DNA from: CG2-30-58-95 sp964618215
GTDB taxonomy: Bacteria; Chloroflexota; Anaerolineae; Anaerolineales; Villigracilaceae
Direction of reading: 5' to 3'
Assembly: GCA_964618215.1 (NCBI GenBank)
Contig: CAZTZE010000003.1
Span: forward strand, 1-64,000
DNA length: 64,000 nt
The notes under the pieces were generated by a model, which ran no database searches, was not told the origin of the DNA, and worked only from the letters and a program-made list of their open reading frames with translations. This document shows positions 1-8,304 of this stretch, piece by piece. Both the position numbers and the translations under genes were made by a program. How positions within the stretch are numbered: the first letter of the stretch is position 1; every line of letters begins with the position of its first letter.

Positions 1-97
1 ACGAGCCGTCGGCCAGGACGACCTCGACCTCGACGGTCGGGTTGCCGCGCGAGTCGAGAATCTCGCGGGCGATGATTTCTTCGATTGTGGTATCCAT
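1..97 (-). CDS. eno: Enolase, 5' end only
   Basis: Only the first 32 codons are inside the window; the gene runs off the left edge. The translation starts MDTTIEEIIAREILDSRGNP and continues TVEVEV, which is the strongly conserved N-terminus of enolase (2-phosphoglycerate to phosphoenolpyruvate, glycolysis, cytosol); the ARxxLDSRGNPTVEV signature is unmistakable. A GAGG ribosome site lies about 7 nt before the ATG. The antitoxin gene ends 43 bp upstream on the same strand, so read-through from it is possible. Catalytic residues are outside the window. Confidence 0.93.
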   Translation of the reverse strand, partial: MDTTIEEIIAREILDSRGNPTVEVEVVLADGS

Positions 98-140
98 TTA
101 TAACCTCATCATCTGGAATTCAAAGCTCAGGCCAGGGTTG

Positions 141-404
141 TCAATTTCTCTTGTGCCAGAGGTTGATCAATGTTTCGGTAGACACCCCCTGCTTGCGTGC
201 CTGGGTTCGCGCTTTTGAAAGCAAATCCCTCGCAAGCGCTAAATAGACTTTGCTTGAGGTCAAATCAATCTTGACCTCGACCGGCTCCATCGAGTCTTCA
301 TAATCAGCGCTGCTATGGGAATCCCAAAACCCCCAAAAATGTTCGAGCGAGGCAAAATTGTCCGGCAGTTCGTCCTTTGGTGAAGAACCGCGTTTATCTC
401 GCAT
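141..404 (-). CDS. CopG/BrnA-type antitoxin, probably an orphan
   Basis: An 87-residue protein beginning MRDKRGSSPKDELPDNF. It carries the pattern of the CopG-antitoxin family: an FASLEHFWGFWDSH segment at about residues 17-30, an acidic D-Y-E-D patch, then VEVKIDL and a C-terminal ribbon-helix-helix-like stretch ending GVSTETLINLWH. Such proteins neutralise BrnT-like RNase toxins and repress their own operon. I chose the inner Met at 404 because the TAA end of the decayed toxin overlaps it (ATGCGAGATAA), the usual toxin-antitoxin junction; an in-frame Met 30 nt earlier is possible. The toxin partner is only a remnant, so this is probably a relic or a solo regulator. Confidence 0.68.
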   Translation of the reverse strand: MRDKRGSSPKDELPDNFASLEHFWGFWDSHSSADYEDSMEPVEVKIDLTSSKVYLALARDLLSKARTQARKQGVSTETLINLWHKRN

Positions 405-489
405 AGGCTTTCCTCTCTTTCCTGTCCATATCACGCGCGCTCAAAATCAGCACATCATCAGTTCGTTTGTGGATAAAGAACGTCACAAG
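394..489 (-). pseudogene. 3' remnant of a BrnT-like toxin gene
   Basis: Directly upstream of the antitoxin, reading toward it, is a stretch translating to VTFFIHKRTDDVLILSARDM followed by DRKE. Moving to the next frame it continues RKAYAR and stops at a TAA that overlaps the antitoxin ATG. BrnT (DUF497) toxins end with an ISAR-x-M-xx-KER-x-Y motif, which this matches if one base was lost after the Glu codon. An in-frame TGA lies just before it, and the plsC promoter occupies the place of the missing 5' part. So the toxin is both truncated and frameshifted. The family assignment rests on about 30 codons. Confidence 0.5.
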
Positions 490-521
490 TCAAGTATAAT
501 CCGAAATGGAGCAAAATAGTG

Positions 522-1220
522 ATGACCGAATTGACTATTCCTGAAGCCGCGCGGCTTGACGCCCGTGACAAACTGCATTACCCGCTGCAAGAGACCAAAT
601 TACGCAAATTCGTACTGGCAATGGTCCGCTTTCTTTTCCGCTTTATCATGGAGATGGAGGTTGAAGGGCAGGCGAACTTGCCTCCTGACGGCGCGGTGAT
701 CATCGCGTCCAACCACGTGTCGAATTTCGATGCGTTCCCGCTGCAATTGGCTCTGCCGCGCCCACTTTTTTTCATGGGGAAGGCCGAGTTGTTCAAGAAC
801 CCACTGATACACCAGTTCTTTCGGAATCTGGGCGGATTTCCGGTCTACCGCGGCGAACGCGACGAATGGGCCATCCGCCATGCCGGGAAACTGCTGCGCC
901 ACAGACAGGTGCTGGGCATGTTCCCGGAAGGGACGCGCAGCCAGGGGCGCGGTCTGAAAGTTGCAAAAACAGGTGCGGCGCGGCTGGCGCTATCGGTCAA
1001 TTGCCCAATCCTGCCGGTGGCGGTGGATGGTTGCCAACATCTTTTCAAAACATTTCCGCATCGTACCCGCGTGCGGGTAAAGATCGGTGAACCGGTCTGG
1101 CCAAACCCAGACGAACTGCCGCTGGCGCTGACCGACCGGCTGATGTTCACGCTGGCGCGTAACCTGCCGGAAGAGTTGCGAGGGGTGTATTCAGAGATGC
1201 CAGAGGGGTTTGGCTGTTAA
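522..1220 (+). CDS. plsC: 1-acyl-sn-glycerol-3-phosphate acyltransferase (PlsC family)
   Basis: A membrane-associated acyltransferase of about 232 residues that would convert lysophosphatidic acid to phosphatidic acid in phospholipid synthesis. The catalytic HX4D motif is SNHVSNFD (residues 64-71 if numbered from a GTG at 519) and the FPEGTR substrate-binding motif is at 135-140. A hydrophobic helix at about 31-45 is the likely membrane anchor. The ATG at 522 is preferred to the GTG at 519 because GGAG lies 10 nt before it. A TATAAT box at 495-500 would give a leader of roughly 15 nt; no good -35 is seen. It is convergent with the next gene, with a 30 bp gap. Confidence 0.88.
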   Translation: MTELTIPEAARLDARDKLHYPLQETKLRKFVLAMVRFLFRFIMEMEVEGQANLPPDGAVIIASNHVSNFDAFPLQLALPRPLFFMGKAELFKNPLIHQFFRNLGGFPVYRGERDEWAIRHAGKLLRHRQVLGMFPEGTRSQGRGLKVAKTGAARLALSVNCPILPVAVDGCQHLFKTFPHRTRVRVKIGEPVWPNPDELPLALTDRLMFTLARNLPEELRGVYSEMPEGFGC

Positions 1221-1250
1221 CCACCGGGATGGCGTGCGCCGCCTTGCTTC

Positions 1251-2036
1251 TTACGGCACATATACCGGTAAGCCCATTACCCGATACTGCCCGTCAATTT
1301 TTTGCACAGTGAAAGTGAATTGCCATTGGTCGGGCATATCAGTGGGGGATGCTCCACAACACGCTCCGCGCACAAATAGACTGCCATCGGGGTTGGCAAA
1401 CTCGACCAGAACAGTGTAGGTGCTCTCCTGCTTTTCTAGCAAAGTAGCGGTCAGCACTGCCAGGCATTGAAGTCCGTTTTTTGTGCAGCCGTTTTCAAAC
1501 AGAAGGGCGTAATTGGATGGGGCTACGTTTGGATTCCAATTCTGCAAAACTTCGTATGATCCGCCGTAATACCCGACGGCTTCAGTGTAGTTGCCAGTGT
1601 GTAACAACGTGAAATAAGAAACCAGCGCCTGAATGGCCGCCTGCTCGTCTGGCAGAGGAACCTGACGGAATTGGAAGCCTTTTCCCTGTTCCCGGTTCGT
1701 GTGATATTCATATTTCTGTCCATTGGCAAGCAGAATGATCCTGTATCCAGGCGTGATGACATCTGTGCACATCTCGCCGTAGAAAATCTGGACTCCCAGG
1801 CAAGAATTACCCCACTCCACCTCTTCTACACTGACAATCTGTATCTGCTCGACGGGGAGTTTGAGGCGCTTGGCCAATGCGCGCCGAATGTTCAGCCGCA
1901 TCTCTGCCTCATAGGCGGGGTCAGATGGCTCGATAACAGGTGGTTGCTCCAGCACAGCAGGTTCAGGCGAAATAGACGGACTGCAGGCAGCCAGCGCAAT
2001 ACTGATGAGAATCAAATAAACTGTTGTTTTTCTCAT
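1251..2036 (-). CDS. Secreted lipoprotein of unknown function
   Basis: A 261-residue protein with a clear type II signal peptide: MRKTTVYLILISIALAAC, lipobox ALAAC with Cys18. A Ser/Pro/Glu-rich linker follows. The mature part has two recognisable blocks: about residues 48-115, containing ALAKRLKLP, EEVEWGNSCLG and ANGQKYEYHTN, a pattern I associate with Chloroflexota lipoproteins; and about 130-261, a domain rich in beta strands that resembles NTF2-like or DUF4878-type secreted domains. Six cysteines in the mature part could form disulfides. It should be anchored at the outer face of the cytoplasmic membrane. No function can be assigned. Confidence 0.7.
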   Translation of the reverse strand: MRKTTVYLILISIALAACSPSISPEPAVLEQPPVIEPSDPAYEAEMRLNIRRALAKRLKLPVEQIQIVSVEEVEWGNSCLGVQIFYGEMCTDVITPGYRIILLANGQKYEYHTNREQGKGFQFRQVPLPDEQAAIQALVSYFTLLHTGNYTEAVGYYGGSYEVLQNWNPNVAPSNYALLFENGCTKNGLQCLAVLTATLLEKQESTYTVLVEFANPDGSLFVRGACCGASPTDMPDQWQFTFTVQKIDGQYRVMGLPVYVP

Positions 2037-2091
2037 CGTTTCCTCCTTCGGAATCCTGACGAATAAAGGCCGGCTTTTGTTCCAAAGCAGC

Positions 2092-2225
2092 CTAGCAGTT
2101 TGTCGGAGAGAGGACCTGTAGGGCGGCTTTCTTCTATCGCCGCCACCCCTGTAGGCAGGTATGGAAACTACAATTCGGCAGGTATGGAAACCTGCCCTAC
2201 AAGTGGTTTTCTGACAGGCTGCTAG
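2092..2225. repeat. Inverted-repeat element, about 134 bp
   Basis: The ends form an imperfect 19 bp inverted repeat: CTAGCAGTTTGTCGGAGAG at the left, and at the right the complement of CTAGCAGCCTGTCAGAAAA. The inside carries two copies of a GGCAGGTATGGAAAC word and GTAGGGC/GCCCTAC pieces that also appear in the palindrome at 27950. No coding capacity. It lies between the convergent-side ends of the lipoprotein promoter region and pyrG, so it may act as a terminator-like hairpin or be a MITE. Confidence 0.6.
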
Positions 2226-2255
2226 TGGAGGCTTTTGCCTTCGCAGTGTGTATGG

Positions 2256-3881
2256 CTATTCGGTTTTGATCCCTGCACACTCTTTTGCCGCCTTCACCAA
2301 CCCCACAAACAACGGATGCGGCCTCATTGGCCGCGAGAGAAACTCCGGGTGGAACTGGCTGCCGAGCATGAAGGGGTGATCGGCGATCTCGGCGATCTCG
2401 ACCAGTTTTCCATCTGGTGAAATGCCGGAGAAGACCATCCCGGCTTGAGCGAGTTGTTCCCGGTATGTATTATTCAACTCGAAGCGGTGGCGGTGGCGTT
2501 CCTCGACCTGGGGCAGGCCGTAAGCCTCGGCGGCTTTCGTTCCGGGCTGCAAGACGCACGGGTAAAGGCCCAGGCGCATCGTCCCACCCATGTCGGTGAT
2601 GGCGCGCTGTTCGATCATCAAATCAATGACCGGATACGGCGTCGAGTGGTCGAATTCGGTCGAGTTGGCGTTTTCCCAGCCCAACACGTCTCGGGCGAAT
2701 TCAACCACCATGAGCTGCATGCCCAGGCACAGGCCGAGGTAAGGGACATTATTCTCGCGCGCATAGCGTGCCGCCTGGATTTTGCCCTCGATGCCGCGTG
2801 ACCCGAATCCGCCCGGAACAATGACGCCAGCCGCCTCTTGGACGACCTCCCAACATTTGCCTTTCTCTAAATCTGTTGAAAGCACCCACTTGATTTCCAC
2901 TTCCACGCCCAGGGCGAGGGCGGCGTGTTTGAGCGACTCACGAACGCTCATGTAGGCGTCGTGTAATTCGACATATTTCCCAACCAGGGCGATTTGTACA
3001 GTGGGTTTTGGCTGGCGTACTTTCGCAACCAGTTGCCGCCAAGTGGACCAATCTGGTTTTTGTCTGGCCTCCAGGCCCAAGCGTTGGATGAGGTAATCCG
3101 CGACGCCGGCCTCCTCGAGCAGGAGCGGCACTTCATATAGCACCGGCGTGGTGATGATCGGCACAACGGCGCGCTTTTCCACGTCACAGAACAAGGCGAT
3201 CTTGTCGCGCAGACTATCGTCCACCGCGAAATCGGAACGGGCGACGATCATATCGGGTGTGATACCGATCGAGCGCAGTTCAGCCACTGAGTGCTGGGTC
3301 GGCTTGGTTTTGAGTTCCTGGGTAGCACCGATGTGCGGCAGCCAGGTGACATGGATGAAGGCGCAATTCTCGCGCCCCACTTCGTGGCGTATCTGGCGCA
3401 GGGTTTCGAGAAACGGCAACGACTCGATATCGCCGACCGTGCCGCCAACCTCGACCAGGACAATCTCCGCGCCCGTCGTCTTTGCCACCAACCCGATGCG
3501 GCGCTTGATTTCGTTGGTGATGTGCGGGATGACCTGGATCGTCCCACCCAGGTAGTCTCCCCGCCGCTCCTTCTGGATGACCTCGGCGTAGACCTGGCCG
3601 GTCGTCATGTTGCAGACCCGGTTCAGGTGAATGTCAATGAAACGTTCGTAGTGACCAAGATCGAGGTCCGTTTCCGCGCCGTCGTCCAGCACAAATACTT
3701 CCCCGTGCTGATAAGGACTCATCGTCCCCGGATCAACATTTATATAGGGGTCGAGTTTCTGCACGGCGACATTGAAACCGCGCTCTTTCAGCAGCAGGCC
3801 GATCGCCGCGGCGGTCACGCCCTTGCCAACGGAACTGACGACACCGCCGGTAAAGAAAATATACTTGGTTGCTTCAGGCAT
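2256..3881 (-). CDS. pyrG: CTP synthase
   Basis: Makes CTP from UTP, ATP and glutamine, the last step of pyrimidine synthesis. Numbered from the ATG at 3881 (541 residues, normal for the family), the N-terminal synthetase domain covers about 1-270 with KYIFFTGGVVSSVGKG as the P-loop-like start. The class I glutamine amidotransferase domain covers about 295-530, with catalytic Cys385 in GLCLGMQ and the His511-Pro-Glu513 of QFHPEF. The start at 3881 (MPEATKYIF) is fixed by GAGGAG 7 nt upstream; an in-frame Met 15 nt earlier has no such site. All key residues are present. Confidence 0.97.
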   Translation of the reverse strand: MPEATKYIFFTGGVVSSVGKGVTAAAIGLLLKERGFNVAVQKLDPYINVDPGTMSPYQHGEVFVLDDGAETDLDLGHYERFIDIHLNRVCNMTTGQVYAEVIQKERRGDYLGGTIQVIPHITNEIKRRIGLVAKTTGAEIVLVEVGGTVGDIESLPFLETLRQIRHEVGRENCAFIHVTWLPHIGATQELKTKPTQHSVAELRSIGITPDMIVARSDFAVDDSLRDKIALFCDVEKRAVVPIITTPVLYEVPLLLEEAGVADYLIQRLGLEARQKPDWSTWRQLVAKVRQPKPTVQIALVGKYVELHDAYMSVRESLKHAALALGVEVEIKWVLSTDLEKGKCWEVVQEAAGVIVPGGFGSRGIEGKIQAARYARENNVPYLGLCLGMQLMVVEFARDVLGWENANSTEFDHSTPYPVIDLMIEQRAITDMGGTMRLGLYPCVLQPGTKAAEAYGLPQVEERHRHRFELNNTYREQLAQAGMVFSGISPDGKLVEIAEIADHPFMLGSQFHPEFLSRPMRPHPLFVGLVKAAKECAGIKTE

Positions 3882-3910
3882 CGAGGAACTCCTCAAGAAA
3901 CGGTGGGTGG

Positions 3911-3934
3911 TAAATTGGTAAATTGGTAAATTGG
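3911..3934. repeat. Three perfect copies of TAAATTGG
   Basis: Three back-to-back copies of the 8-mer TAAATTGG just upstream of pyrG, in the gap before the Roadblock gene. It is one of many short word arrays in this window and could change the spacing or structure of the pyrG leader. No other signal is seen in this gap. Confidence 0.75.
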
Positions 3935-4047
3935 TGAGGCGATCCTCAATCTACCAAGTCCCGATGTAAAAGAAGCGGGGAGGGCCGTCGTCCGGCAACA
4001 TCCCCGTGTGGGTCTGCGTTCACAGGTAAAGCGAAATGGCATCGGGT

Positions 4048-4425
4048 TCATCCGACCAATTTCACCAGGTCTTCCGCAGCGCGGCGCATTTCCAGAAAAA
4101 TGAGACCTAATTTGGCATCCTGGCGGGCCAGGGCGGTCAGCACGGCTTCCTGGCCGACCGAGGTCAAGATGATGAACCCCGCGCTGCCGCGGATGTAGAC
4201 CTGTTCCAGGCCGCCCCGCCCAAGCTCCGCGGCAATCCGCTCACCCAGGCTCAACATTGCAGCAGACATGGCGGATACGCGGTCTTCCTCGACCTCGGCC
4301 GGCAGGGAGGAAGCCATGATCAACCCGTCTACCGAGACGATCGCAGAGGCTTCAATATCCGGCGCGGCTGCTTGCATTGCACGTAGCCGGTTGACCATTA
4401 GTACACTGCGGGATGCGTTCATCAT
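4048..4425 (-). CDS. Roadblock/LC7 domain protein
   Basis: A 125-residue single-domain protein. The pattern is that of the Roadblock/LC7 family, to which MglB belongs: an N-terminal helix, AAPDIEASAIVSVDGLIMAS as the first two strands, a long helix AAMLSLGERIAAELG, then strands VYIRGSAGFIILTSV and KLGLIFLEM. Relatives regulate small Ras-like GTPases in polarity, gliding or signalling. No GTPase gene is next to it. GAGAGG lies before the ATGATG start. The partner and process are unknown. Confidence 0.85.
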   Translation of the reverse strand: MMNASRSVLMVNRLRAMQAAAPDIEASAIVSVDGLIMASSLPAEVEEDRVSAMSAAMLSLGERIAAELGRGGLEQVYIRGSAGFIILTSVGQEAVLTALARQDAKLGLIFLEMRRAAEDLVKLVG

Positions 4426-4506
4426 TGCCTCTCATTGAATCTCTGATGTAAGTTTACCATAATCCAGCCTCCAGCCGCAACCGAAATAGTAAGTCGGAAT
4501 GGTTCT

Positions 4507-5763
4507 CTATGGCTCGTTATATTCTTTTTCGTTTGGAAACTCGGCGCCGCGCGAATCGGATTCCACATCCCGGCCCTTTGCCGGCGCGGCCAGGAACTCG
4601 CGGTAGAACTCGTGCTGGATGACCAGATCCATGATCTCGTTCGTGCCAGTCCAAATTGTGATCAGGCGTACATCCCGCAGCAGCCGTTCGACCGGGAAGA
4701 TGTCCGTGTAGCCGATGCCGCCCAGGATTTGCATGGCGTGATTGACCACCGTCCAGGCCGTTTCGGTGCTGAACTTTTTGGCCTCCGAGACCAGCCGCCG
4801 GACTTTGCCGGGCATTTCCGTTCCGGAATCAATCGTGCGGCAGACGGCGTAGTTCAAGGCGCGGGCGGCGTCGAGCAGCGTCAGGCTGTCGGCGACCTTG
4901 AAACTGACGCCCTCGAACTCGCGGATTATCTGCCCGAAGGCACGCCGCCGGCTGGCATAACGCGCGGCAATTTCGATCGCCGCGCGGCCCATGCCGACCG
5001 CGCCGCAGGCGGAAGTCATCCGCTCCGGGATCATCATTTGATGGAAAACAGTCGTACCTTTGCCGATGCCCGCCTCGCCGCCCAGCACGTTGTTGATTGA
5101 TACTGGCGCGTCATCGAAGACCAACCGCCCGGTCCCGCCGCCGCGCGTGCCCATCAGCCCGTAGACGTGTTCGACTTTCACACCCTCGCCGCGTTCGACG
5201 AGGAAAGCGGTCATGGCCTGCTTCGGGTCTTGGATGCCTTCCACTTTGCCGTAGACCAGGATCAAATCCGCGCCCTCCGCTCCGACCACGAAACGCTTCT
5301 GGCCGTTGAGATAGAATGTATCCCCCTCGCGCCGGGCGCGCGTGGTGGCGGCAAAGAAGTCTGAGCCGCCGCGCGGTTCGGTCAACGCTTCTGCGACGGT
5401 CAGTTCGCCGTTCAACACGCGGCGCAGATATTTTTCCTTCTGCTCGTCGGTGCCAAAAATGTGGATCGCCTCGCCGACAATCGAAACGAGCGAGTAGAGG
5501 CAGGCCAGGGATGTCCCCAGCACGCCGACCTCCTCCAGCGCGACCAGTTCCGAGGTCCACGGCAGGCCGCGCCCGCCCCAGCGCGGTTCGAAGCGCAAAC
5601 CGAGCAGGTTGCGCCGCGCGGCCTCCTGCAAATACTCGCGCGGGTATGCGACTTTATCGGCGTCCATGTCCAGCAGCAACTGGCGCGGGATAGATTGTAC
5701 GAAGGCCTGCATTTCCTCGCGTAAGGCCTTTTCGGGCGCGGTTAACATGGTTTCGATTGACAT
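4507..5763 (-). CDS. Acyl-CoA dehydrogenase
   Basis: A 418-residue FAD enzyme that would oxidise acyl-CoA to enoyl-CoA and pass electrons to ETF. N-terminal helical domain about 1-120, middle beta domain about 121-230 with TEPRGGSDF and LNGQKRFVVGAEGADL, C-terminal helical domain about 235-390 with SACGAVGMGRAAIE and MQILGGIGYTDIFPVERLLRD. The WTGTNEIM segment sits where many family members have the EGTNEI motif. Chain-length specificity cannot be read. The 3' end has an odd polar tail. It appears to be a single-gene unit; a MITE-like element lies just upstream, 28 bp before the start. Confidence 0.9.
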   Translation of the reverse strand: MSIETMLTAPEKALREEMQAFVQSIPRQLLLDMDADKVAYPREYLQEAARRNLLGLRFEPRWGGRGLPWTSELVALEEVGVLGTSLACLYSLVSIVGEAIHIFGTDEQKEKYLRRVLNGELTVAEALTEPRGGSDFFAATTRARREGDTFYLNGQKRFVVGAEGADLILVYGKVEGIQDPKQAMTAFLVERGEGVKVEHVYGLMGTRGGGTGRLVFDDAPVSINNVLGGEAGIGKGTTVFHQMMIPERMTSACGAVGMGRAAIEIAARYASRRRAFGQIIREFEGVSFKVADSLTLLDAARALNYAVCRTIDSGTEMPGKVRRLVSEAKKFSTETAWTVVNHAMQILGGIGYTDIFPVERLLRDVRLITIWTGTNEIMDLVIQHEFYREFLAAPAKGRDVESDSRGAEFPNEKEYNEP

Positions 5764-5790
5764 GCTACTCTCCTTGGATGGATATATTAG

Positions 5791-5963
5791 TATTACAGCG
5801 CAAAGTTCAAGAAAACCTACTCAAATTGTCACCCTGAGGGAGCGTTCTTTGCGACCGAAGGGTCTCCACTTACGCAAAACGGAGTTTCTTCGCACTCGGA
5901 AGAACACCGGGTGCTCAGAATGACATGGTAACGGAGTTACTTTAGCAACATTGCGCTGTAATA
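5791..5963. mobile_element. MITE-like element, type A copy 1
   Basis: 173 bp bounded by terminal inverted repeats TATTACAGCGCAA and TTGCGCTGTAATA. The inside has TTGTCACCCTGAGGGAGCG and a CCGAAGGGTCTCC block on one side and a complementary-looking CGGGTGCTCAGAATGACA on the other. Type A copies 2 (10570), the hybrid (53850) and 3 (55788) share these blocks. Flanks are TTAG at the left and ATAG at the right. There is no ORF inside, so movement would need a transposase in trans. Together with this element, 5764-6039 holds nothing else I can name. Confidence 0.8.
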
Positions 5964-6039
5964 ATAGTTCATTGCTTGGTATTGATTTTAGCATGAGTTG
6001 CAATCCCAGGTTTTTCAAACGACAATCAGAATCATCGGC

Positions 6040-6067
6040 TTGACAGCGCGCCGGAGTTGGATATACT
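6040..6067 (+). promoter_or_regulatory. Sigma-70-type promoter for the AlkD-like gene
   Basis: TTGACA at 6040-6045, a 16 bp spacer, and TATACT at 6062-6067: one of the clearest promoters in the window. Transcription would start near 6074, about 14 nt before the ATG at 6088, which rules out the in-frame GTG at 6070. Confidence 0.75.
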
Positions 6068-6087
6068 GAGTGCATATCGCTCACGGA

Positions 6088-6762
6088 ATGAATACACACC
6101 AAGTTCTTGCCCGGTTAAGAGACCTCGCCGATCCTGAAAATGTGGCCGGAATGGCGCGTTATGGCATTAACACGAATAACACCCTGGGCATTTCGATTTA
6201 TGTCTTACGAACAATTGCCAAGCAGATTGGCAGGAACGATGCGCTGGCAGGGGAGTTATGGGCGTCTGGAATCCATGAGGCGCGCATCTTGGCCAGCTAC
6301 ATCACCACTCCAGCCGCTATAAGCGAAGCTCGAATCGAAGAATGGGTGGCGGACTTTGATTCCTGGGATGTATGCGATCAAGTGTGTGGCTTATTCGAGC
6401 AGACGCCTTATGCTTATCAAAAGGCGAACGAGTGGAGTGCACGGCCTGAAGAGTTTGTAAAACGCGCGGCATTTGCGCTAATGGCCGGGCTGGCTGTGCA
6501 TGATAAACACGCCGAGGATGGCCGGTTCGAGCAATTTTTCCCGATCATCCTCCACCAGGCGAGCGATGACCGCAATTTCGTCAAGAAGGCAGTGAATTGG
6601 GCACTGCGTAACATCGGTAAACGTAATCGGCATCTGAATGATAAGGCGCTGGCTTTGGCGCGGCAGATTCAGCAAATCAACTCAAAGTCGGCTCGCTGGA
6701 TCGCGGCAGATGCCTTGCGTGAGTTGACCTCTGAGAAGATCCAAAGCAAGCTACGTGACTAA
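6088..6762 (+). CDS. DNA alkylation repair protein, AlkD-like HEAT repeats
   Basis: A 224-residue all-helical protein matching the AlkC/AlkD-type DNA alkylation repair family: ARYGINTNNTLGISIYVLR, WASGIHEARILASY, VADFDSWDVCDQVC, EFVKRAAFALMAGL and FVKKAVNWALRNIGKR are the conserved helices. Family members excise bulky N3/N7 alkyl purines by stacking DNA on HEAT-like repeats. The acidic and Trp residues of the DSWDVCDQ segment fit the catalytic groove. The start at 6088 is set by the upstream promoter. It ends 8 bp before the next gene and may be co-transcribed with it. Confidence 0.85.
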   Translation: MNTHQVLARLRDLADPENVAGMARYGINTNNTLGISIYVLRTIAKQIGRNDALAGELWASGIHEARILASYITTPAAISEARIEEWVADFDSWDVCDQVCGLFEQTPYAYQKANEWSARPEEFVKRAAFALMAGLAVHDKHAEDGRFEQFFPIILHQASDDRNFVKKAVNWALRNIGKRNRHLNDKALALARQIQQINSKSARWIAADALRELTSEKIQSKLRD

Positions 6763-6770
6763 TCGAAATA

Positions 6771-8276
6771 ATGAAACGCTGGCTGATAGACTTGAACACC
6801 TTTCATCAACGCATTATTTTGTTCGCGCTTCTTTTGCGCCTGATCCCCGTTATTCTTTCCTTCAACCTCGGCATCGGCCTGGACGATATGTTCCAGTACG
6901 ACATGCTGGCGCGCAGCCTTGTGGCGGGAAATGGCTATCGCTGGTATGCCCAGGAAGACCTGCCTCTCATCCAGCCTTATATCAACCTTGACCTTTCCAG
7001 CGTTGATTACGACCCGCGCGGCGTGCTGACCTCCTTCCGCCCTCCGCTTTATCCGGCTTTCCTGGCGCTGATTTATTTTCTTACCGGCGTGGATGCCAAC
7101 CGCTTCTTCACGGCCCGGCTGGTGCAGGCCTTCCTCGGTGCGGCGCTTGTCCCGCTGACCTATGCCCTGACGCGGCGATTCTTTCCGGAGAACGAAAAGG
7201 CCGCGAAAATCTCGGTCTGGGTGGTGGCCTGCTATCCCTTGCTGGTCATCTACCCTCTCTCGCTGGCAACTGAGAATCTATTTTTTGTGCTGGCGTTGAG
7301 CGCGATGCTTGCCTTGTTCAAGGCGAAAGAAAGCCTCACGGCAGAAGACACCAAAAAAGAACCCTTTGTGTCTTTTGTAGTGAGACTTATTAAACGGGCG
7401 CGCTGGTTCATCCTCGCCGGCATTCTCCTCGGCCTGACCGCGCTCACCCGTTCGGTCTCGCTGGTTTTTGCCGGATTGTCCGTTCTTTGGATCTGGTTTG
7501 GGCTGCGCCAGCGGAAAATGGCAGTGGTTGTTTTTTTCACCGTGACCCTCGTCACCCTGCCGTGGATGGTGCGCAACACTCTTTTGCATGGGCGACTGAC
7601 CGGTATCGAGTCGGCGCTCGGGTATGATTTATATATGGGATATCATCCAGAAGGGTTTGGCACCTTCCAATATCCTCAATCACTCGAATTGATGCCGATG
7701 ATGGATGATGGTCTGCGCGACGAAATCGGGCAGGCGAAGGCGATTGAATTTATCAAAGCCGACCCCGGCCGCATCCCTTATCTGGCTGTGCGCAGGCTCG
7801 GACACTTCTTCGGCCTCGAACGCCGCGCCCTGACCTACTTCTATTCCAATAATTTCTTCGGCCATATTCCGACGCCGCTCTTGTTGACGATTGCGGCCAT
7901 CGTTCTGCTGCCGTTTATGATTGTCAGCGCCTCGGCTGCCTTTGGCCTGGCCATCACCCGCTGGCGGCGCGAAAACCTGCTGATGGCGCTTTTCATCTTG
8001 GGATACCTGACGCCGCATATCTTCATCCTTGGCGAAGACCGCTTTCATCTGACACTCATCCCGTTCCTGGGCATTCTCGCGGCGCAATTCTGGACCGGAG
8101 GCCGGGCCGCGTTAAACGCGCGCTGGCAAACCCGCAGCGGGAGAATCGCCCTCCTCCTTGCCGGGCTGGCTGTTTTGCTCCTTTTTCTCAACTGGGGCCT
8201 TGAACTTCATCGCGATGCTGGTATGTTGTCGCAACTTCTTGGCCCGAACGGTAACCAGACCTACTTCCCTTACTGA
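6771..8276 (+). CDS. GT-C membrane glycosyltransferase (family 39/ArnT-like)
   Basis: A 501-residue integral membrane protein with about ten to twelve hydrophobic helices. The first periplasmic loop has GLDDMFQYDMLARSL, placing acidic residues where PMT/ArnT-type enzymes bind the polyprenyl-phosphate sugar donor; PLYPAFLALIYFLTG and NEKAAKISVWVVACYPLLV are typical. It would transfer a sugar from a lipid carrier to an acceptor outside the membrane. A cytoplasmic loop at about residues 190-205 (AEDTKKEPFVSFVV) is coded by DNA resembling the short word arrays of the window (ACACCAAAAAAG... CTTTGTGTCTTTTGTAG), perhaps an insertion. Confidence 0.82.
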   Translation: MKRWLIDLNTFHQRIILFALLLRLIPVILSFNLGIGLDDMFQYDMLARSLVAGNGYRWYAQEDLPLIQPYINLDLSSVDYDPRGVLTSFRPPLYPAFLALIYFLTGVDANRFFTARLVQAFLGAALVPLTYALTRRFFPENEKAAKISVWVVACYPLLVIYPLSLATENLFFVLALSAMLALFKAKESLTAEDTKKEPFVSFVVRLIKRARWFILAGILLGLTALTRSVSLVFAGLSVLWIWFGLRQRKMAVVVFFTVTLVTLPWMVRNTLLHGRLTGIESALGYDLYMGYHPEGFGTFQYPQSLELMPMMDDGLRDEIGQAKAIEFIKADPGRIPYLAVRRLGHFFGLERRALTYFYSNNFFGHIPTPLLLTIAAIVLLPFMIVSASAAFGLAITRWRRENLLMALFILGYLTPHIFILGEDRFHLTLIPFLGILAAQFWTGGRAALNARWQTRSGRIALLLAGLAVLLLFLNWGLELHRDAGMLSQLLGPNGNQTYFPY

Positions 8277-8304
8277 TCACTCCTCACTGATAACTGGACC
8301 TGCC

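Noticed and set aside
6070..6087. GTG start for the AlkD-like gene
   Set aside because: It lies at or before the transcription start predicted from the TTGACA/TATACT promoter.
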